From contig CM043968.1 of assembly GCA_014529385.2 (NCBI GenBank), forward strand, positions 5,779,001 to 5,843,000: a DNA stretch of 64,000 nt, written 5' to 3'. The position numbers and the translations under genes were made by a program. Position 1 is the first letter of the stretch; every line of letters begins with the position of its first letter. The notes under the pieces were generated by a model. The model made no database searches. It saw nothing but the letters and a program-made list of their open reading frames with translations, and was not told where the DNA came from. Origin of the DNA: Adiantum capillus-veneris. Taxonomy: Eukaryota > Streptophyta > Polypodiopsida > Polypodiales > Pteridaceae. Positions 58,857 to 64,000 of the stretch are shown here, piece by piece.

Positions 58857-59027
58857 GACTTCTATATTGTAGTGAGGTCAACATTTGTGGAGCAAAGAGC
58901 TCTTTTCAATTAAGTGAACAAGGAAAGCACTACACAATATGGACTTCTATATTGTAGTGAGGTCAACGTTTGTGGAGCAAAGAGCTCTTTTCAATTCAGT
59001 GAACAAAGGAACGCACTACACAATATG
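58857..59027. repeat. Tandem duplication, 2 x 85 bp
   Basis: gacttctatattgtagtgag ... cactacacaatatg at 58857-58941 and 58942-59027, differing at a handful of positions, followed by a short (GT)n. Confidence 0.92.
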
Positions 59028-59935
59028 TGTGTGTGTGTGATATTATTACTTTTACATAAATATTCACAAAAGAACATACACATTTTCAAATACCATGATT
59101 ACTTGACAAAAGGTAGGTAATTTACACAAAATATCTTAGGTAAACAATCTTGTACAAATAAAGAGTCAAGGTGGTACAAGCCACCGTCCTTGAAATGTAA
59201 AAGAATGGCAAATTTATAGCAAATAATTGCTTCCTCTTCTTCAAATGCTGACAGCAAGACCTAATAGTTGAGACCAAAAAGATAGGCCTCATCTGCACCC
59301 CTAGAAACAACACAACATTCGATCAGAATTGATTTTGTATGCAGGTGATGTATGGATATCCTAGATGTCCATGTCACTAATGCCCAAAGGTAGATGCTAT
59401 CAAAAAACTTTAGAGAATTGTATTTGAATCATTTTGTACGGTTGTATGGTTTAGTAAAACCCTGATCTAAATAGCTAATTCAAAGCATAGCACTTTTAGA
59501 AATGACCAATTCTATGAATAGAATTACTAACACTTTTCAGAACTCTATTGACTTGTTAACTCATCATTATATTTAATCAAAGATTTCTTTGTAGATATGG
59601 TTGACAATCGTCCGTGGACAAGCCACCATTGTGCATCCTAAGCAATCAGATGAGACATAATGATCTATGCATGTAATGATGGTGTTCTCTTCTGAGGTGC
59701 AACTATTTTCCCACCTACATTATTGCATTTGCTGAGAGGAGAAAGACCACTTCAGAGCTAGATTAATCGTCATGGCAATGGTAGTATTAAGATTTAACAT
59801 TTCAGACTAAAAGGACGCATGATATAATTGTCAGTTGTCAAGCTTGAGAGGTTAGGAAATACCCAAATTTTCTCTACATGTAATCCTAACTTCAAGGAAA
59901 ACAACAAGAGAAAAATTCCAAAAAAGTAGTTTGGC

Positions 59936-60029
59936 ACTCATCCCAGTAATTCATCTTTCATAGCAACTAGCTTCAACCTACAACTCATCCCAGCAATTCA
60001 TCTTTCATAGCAACTACCTTCAACCTACA
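59936..60029. repeat. Tandem duplication, 2 x 47 bp
   Basis: actcatcccag(t/c)aattcatc ... cttcaacctac(a) repeated at 59936-59982 and 59983-60029 with two differences. Confidence 0.93.
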
Positions 60030-60527
60030 GAATACCATCTGCGTCAACCCCACCCAGCAGAGGATGAGCATCAAAATGAAAGGTAAATCTAGCATTATTG
60101 AGATCCTCAGTCAACAAAGAGTCATTCAATAGCATAGGTTGACAAAAGATGCACCATGCTAGGTATTTTAAAATTTCCACTATGAAGAACTGAGAAAGGA
60201 AAAGCCCTATATGAAATCTCAGGCATGTGTATAATATTATACATGATTGCATTTTCTAAGAGACAGGGCGCAATACATCGACCTTGACCTCAAAAATCCC
60301 ATCATCCTCACCACAATCAAGAAGAGAAATTAGCATCAAATTAAAAAGTAAAATCAACACCATTAGCCTAGCATGTTAAGTTCCACAAGAATGAGTGGTG
60401 GCCGGGGAAGGTGGAGGATAATTTCTACCCTACCGCGGTGTAAGACTCCCTGTCTGAGAAGAAAGAGAGGGAATAACCCTTTGAGGATGCCTTTAGTGGA
60501 GCTTTGTCCAACAAAACTTCGTGATGT

Positions 60528-60639
60528 ACAAGCAAGGTGAAATTACTCAACCAAAACAAACATGCAACTATCCGTCAAAGCTTACAAGCAAGGTGAAATT
60601 AGTCAACCAAAACAAACACACAACTTTCCGTCAAAGCTT
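60528..60639. repeat. Tandem duplication, 2 x 56 bp
   Basis: acaagcaaggtgaaatta ... tccgtcaaagctt at 60528-60583 and 60584-60639, with about four differences. Confidence 0.92.
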
Positions 60640-60994
60640 TTAATCTTAGCATCCTAAGATCCATAAGCAAAGAAGTCATTTACATCCCTTAAAGTGATAA
60701 TCTTGACTTTCTAGACATCAAAGATTGACATACAATCAATAGATGAAGAAAACCATGCTTTTGGTTCACTCCAAAATTAACAAAGGTGTCCACGTTTGCT
60801 CACCTTTGCTTTAGAGCGTTCAATATCTAGCGCATGCTTGTCGACAACAATTGGAGTTTGTGGCTGAGCATAACTTCATGGGCTGATCTTCAATGCTACT
60901 GATCCTCCTCAGTGATGGTCGACGACGTCTTGCTCATGCAGTAACACATTGCCATGTGAACATTGTTGGCCTTCCTAAAAATGTGCATTGGTGC

Positions 60995-62080
60995 TATCTA
61001 AAGGTGAGGGATCCCTCAATTGGCATTGTTCTGTTTGCATGTGTGAGTATACTTTCTCTGGAGGTATTTTGTTTCGAGAGAACATCATGGCTAAAGGCAA
61101 GAAAAAGCAAGCACTTATAGAGTTTGCCACTACATCTCAGGTGGGCGTTTGGTTATGACATCTACATGTGTTAAATTATGTTAAATAGACTTGGGTATCT
61201 TGAACTCTAAACGTGGATGATGCTGGTTTATCTCACACATATTCCGTAATAATTGGTATGGTTTGGGGTCTGGCAATGGGTGATTCTTGTGCATTGGATT
61301 GATTGTTGAATAGGCTCTACTGTTTTATTCAAGGTATTAGAAGGTGTATTATTTGCCATCTAAAGGTAAGGGATCCGTCAATTAGCATTATTCTATTTGC
61401 ATGTGTGAGTATACTTTCTCTAGAGGCATTTTGTTTCGAGAGAACATCATGGCTAAAGGCAAGAAAAAGCAAGCACTTATAGAGTTTGCCACTACATCTC
61501 AGGTGGGCGTTTGGTTATGACATCTACATGTGTTAAATTATGATAAATAGACTTGGGTAGCTTTAAATCTAAACGTGAATGATGCTGGTTTATCTCACAC
61601 ATATTCCGTAATAATTGATATGGTTTGGGGTCTGACAATGGGTGATTCTTGTGCATTGGATTGATTGTTGAATAGGATCTACATTTTGATTCAAGGTATT
61701 AGAAGGTGTATTATTTGCTATCTAAAGGTGAGGAATCCCTCAATTAGCATTGTTCTGTTTGCAGGTGTGAGTATACTTTCTCTGGGGGCATTTTGTTTCG
61801 AGAGAACATCATGGCTAAAGGCAAGAAAAATCAAGCACTTATAGAGTTTGCCACTACATCTCAGGTGGGCGTTTGATTATGACATCTACATGTGGTAATT
61901 TATGATAAATAGACTTGGGTAGCTTTAACTCTAAACGTGGATGATGTTGGTTTATCTCACACATATTCCGTAATAATTGATATGGTTTGGGGTCTAACAA
62001 TGGGTGATTCTTGTGCACTAGATTGATTGTTGAATAGGCTCTACTTTTTTATTCATGGTATTAAAAGGTGTAATATTTGC
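60995..62080 (+). repeat. Triplicated 362-bp unit carrying a small first-exon-like ORF
   Basis: Three head-to-tail copies (60995-61356, 61357-61718, 61719-62080), each exactly 362 bp, with few differences. Each contains atcATGGCTAAAGGCAAG and the reading MAKGKKKQALIEFATTSQ, followed by cag/GTGGGC, a possible splice donor; without splicing it stops after VGVWL. The third copy has one K to N change. I do not recognise the peptide. It could be the 5' end of a gene, duplicated. Confidence 0.9.
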
Positions 62081-63108
62081 TAATGGGCATTGCATTATAG
62101 TTTGAGTCTTATTGGCATTGAGTGGAATCTTTTATGGTTTTAACCAATCAGGATGCCCACCTTAGATTATTCCTCATCTAAAGGGGTTTGTACCTCAATC
62201 AACGGTGTCTTGTCAACTAGGACCTTGAGTGGTGTTAAACAAATTCTAGGATGCTAAGCCTAAAAGCTTTGTTGAGTAATCAATCTTGTGATGGATATAG
62301 TGCTTTCACCCGACATGTACATCATGAAAAGTATTTTTTGGGTAGTTCTTCACTTGTTGGACCCGCTAGGCCTAGCCTCCCTCTACGTCTCTTCAATTGA
62401 GTGGGAAGTATCTTTCCCCTTGCCTTTGATCATGCTTCATGAACTGAACGTACCAAGCCTCCGAGGACTTTGATTTTATTAAATTAGTGATATTACAAGC
62501 TCTGATGGCACTATTTTCCTTCTCATTTTGATACCAATCTCTCCTCTTTGTTGAGATGAAACAATTAAAACTTTGCATGTCAAGGCCTCTTGCCCAACGA
62601 GATCAAATATTAGGCCGAATTCTCTTATTATTTTTTGGTTTTCTTTGAAGTCATGGTAGACTGCTAATACATGTATACAACATGTAGACACTTCTGGACC
62701 AAGGTGTTTAAACAAAGGACAATGATTAGCACAAAAACAACTTAAGTCTTTGATTCATTTTTGTACATCATAGTGAGAATGAAGTATCATTCTAGTGTTT
62801 TGTATGTAAGATAGTCAAGAACAATTTATTTTAAAGTGGAAGAGGCCAGATTCGACAATAATGGACAACAGCTAAGCCAAAAAGATCTTAAGTAAAGATA
62901 GAATCCTCACCTACATCCATATAAACAAGACAACATATTCGTTAGCTTTGAATACATATTATAGGTATCACCAAATCTATCAGTTGTTATCCATGTCCTA
63001 TTGCTTGTCAAAGTACAAGGAAGCGGCAAGGCAACCTCACCTAGGGGATCCTGGCAAGGAGGCGAAGCTTCTTGTTGTCTTGCGATACGAGAGAGAAGAA
63101 GAAGGGGA

Positions 63109-63148
<40 letters not shown>

Positions 63149-63377
63149 TGAAAATGAAATGAAATGTTATATGAACATCTTCAAAAGGCCATAGTGACCT
63201 ATGAGACCAAAAAGTTACAAGGTGGTGGATCTGATACAAAGTCAGAGTAACAAAATAACAAAATAACCTAACAACGGTACAAAACAAAGATATATACTAT
63301 GGGATCCTAGATTGGTCGATGTGAGCTAAGCAAAAAACTAAGCACAAAATTGAGCGGCTTGTTGGGATAGCTGAATC
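62081..63377. other. Stretch without a recognised gene
   Basis: Contains (CA)n at 63111-63144. The right part may be 3' untranslated sequence of the LINE to its right (minus strand). Confidence 0.4.
63111..63144. repeat. (CA)n microsatellite
   Basis: About 17 CA units. Confidence 0.95.
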
Positions 63378-64000
63378 ACAAAAGCTCTAGCATCGGTCGT
63401 TGGCGAATCTCATCAATTTCCTCCATGGTTAGTAGTCTGACCAGGCATCGTGCATGCCTGGCCAACGTGCTCCGAATCTTTTGACGTAGTCTCCATCGAT
63501 GATGTGTAGTCATTCGCAGTCGTGGGCGCCTGGATTTCCCTAGTTCAATCGCTCGGTCGATCAGTGTGCCTCTGGTGTGAGGCGAGGGGGAGCTCTACTT
63601 TGGGAGTGGCTCTTGCGGCTGTCTCGTGTCTGCTCTGAAGAAGTCTGTGATCCGTCTTTGAGACTGGCTAGCCTCGCCATTTATCAGGCTCTCTCTGTGT
63701 CTGCGCAGCTCGAGCAAGAACAAACCCAGGCATCTCTGATCTTCGTATCCCATTATTCTTGAGAGTGGTCCAAAACCCTCTCTGAACAAGCAATGGAAGC
63801 GGCCTCGTATCTCGTAGTAGACGGGGCATCGGCATGTATGGTGCAACTCTGTCTCAAGTTCCATGTCACACAAGGGGCATGTCCTGGCCTCTGTTGGTAC
63901 TCCGCTGTATCTCCCAGTTCCAATCCGCAGCTGGTGAGACGATGTGCGTAAGTGGCCAATAACACATTGTATCCCATGAGACAAGTGGGTCTCCATGTAT
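63378..64000 (-). pseudogene. LINE-type ORF2, C-terminal end, with in-frame TAG
   Basis: The minus-strand frame enters from the right window edge and reads RTSSHQLRIGTGRY, then CPLCDMELETELHHTCRCPV and YYEIRGRF. This is the Cys/His zinc-binding tail that follows the RT in non-LTR retrotransposons. Then comes QRRITDFF, a PCNA-binding (PIP-box) consensus, and a TAG at 63595-63597. The same frame stays open for 71 or so more codons with basic sequence (LGKSRRPRLRMTTHHRWRLR) to a TGA at 63378-63380. The TAG is probably a point mutation in a longer protein. RT and endonuclease lie outside the window. Confidence 0.7.

Larger units (their letters stand above)
57733..60994. other. Stretch without a recognised gene, with local tandem duplications
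   Basis: Open frames such as 57963-58271 (-) have no known domain. Duplications are listed separately at 58857-59027, 59936-60029 and 60528-60639. Confidence 0.4.

Overview
This window looks like repeat-dominated nuclear DNA of a land plant. The evidence is long-terminal-repeat (LTR) retrotransposons of three plant lineages, GT-AG introns, long (CT)n, (CA)n and (GT)n microsatellites, and no compact gene order. I lean towards a large-genome seed-free plant such as a fern, but that is an impression from the element types and not proven here. I saw no intact host gene and no rRNA, tRNA, CRISPR array or operon.

Layout. 1-4511 (-): copy A of a Ty3/gypsy element of the non-chromoviral Athila/Tat type. 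4512-8698: non-LTR DNA holding a decayed multi-exon gene-like stretch (about 5110-6120) and a 1.3 kb DNA transposon flanked by TTAA (7063-8384). 8699-25891 (-): copy B of the same gypsy family. B runs from a tRNA-Asp primer-binding site through gag, protease and reverse transcriptase to integrase, and is split by a second, plus-strand gypsy element C (10870 to about 17365). C has a 2.8 kb 5' LTR, a tRNA-iMet primer site, an extra ORF before gag, then gag, protease and RT; its 3' part is missing.

26031-26916 holds four short hairpins that share a central palindrome. 26995-28530 (+) is an LTR of the family whose other copies lie at 32058-33477 and 35202-36420 (-). Those two flank a chromovirus remnant (F) with integrase and a decayed chromodomain. 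37718-38011 is a (CT)n tract. 38724-43060 is rich in degenerate TTTGGTAC/GTACCAAA repeats, which also fill the introns of a minus-strand FCP1/NIF-type HAD phosphatase-like pseudogene (39425-42282).

44097-53116 (-) is element D, a relative of C that carries the same extra pre-gag ORF. D is interrupted by E (45785-50709), a non-autonomous LTR element with short LTRs, a perfect 5-bp target duplication and a long non-coding interior. 53117-56293 (+) is a decayed Ty1/copia element, followed by a second copia deletion fragment. The right end holds several local tandem duplications, a triplicated 362-bp unit, and the 3' end of a LINE-type ORF2 (63378-64000, -) with a PIP-box-like motif.

Almost every coding region is broken by stops or frameshifts, so the window is mainly a record of nested transposition and decay. 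The signals I think most worth following are the hairpin family with a constant centre and copy-specific arms, the conserved pre-gag ORF shared by C and D, the TTAA/TIR (piggyBac-like) element, and the LINE PIP box.
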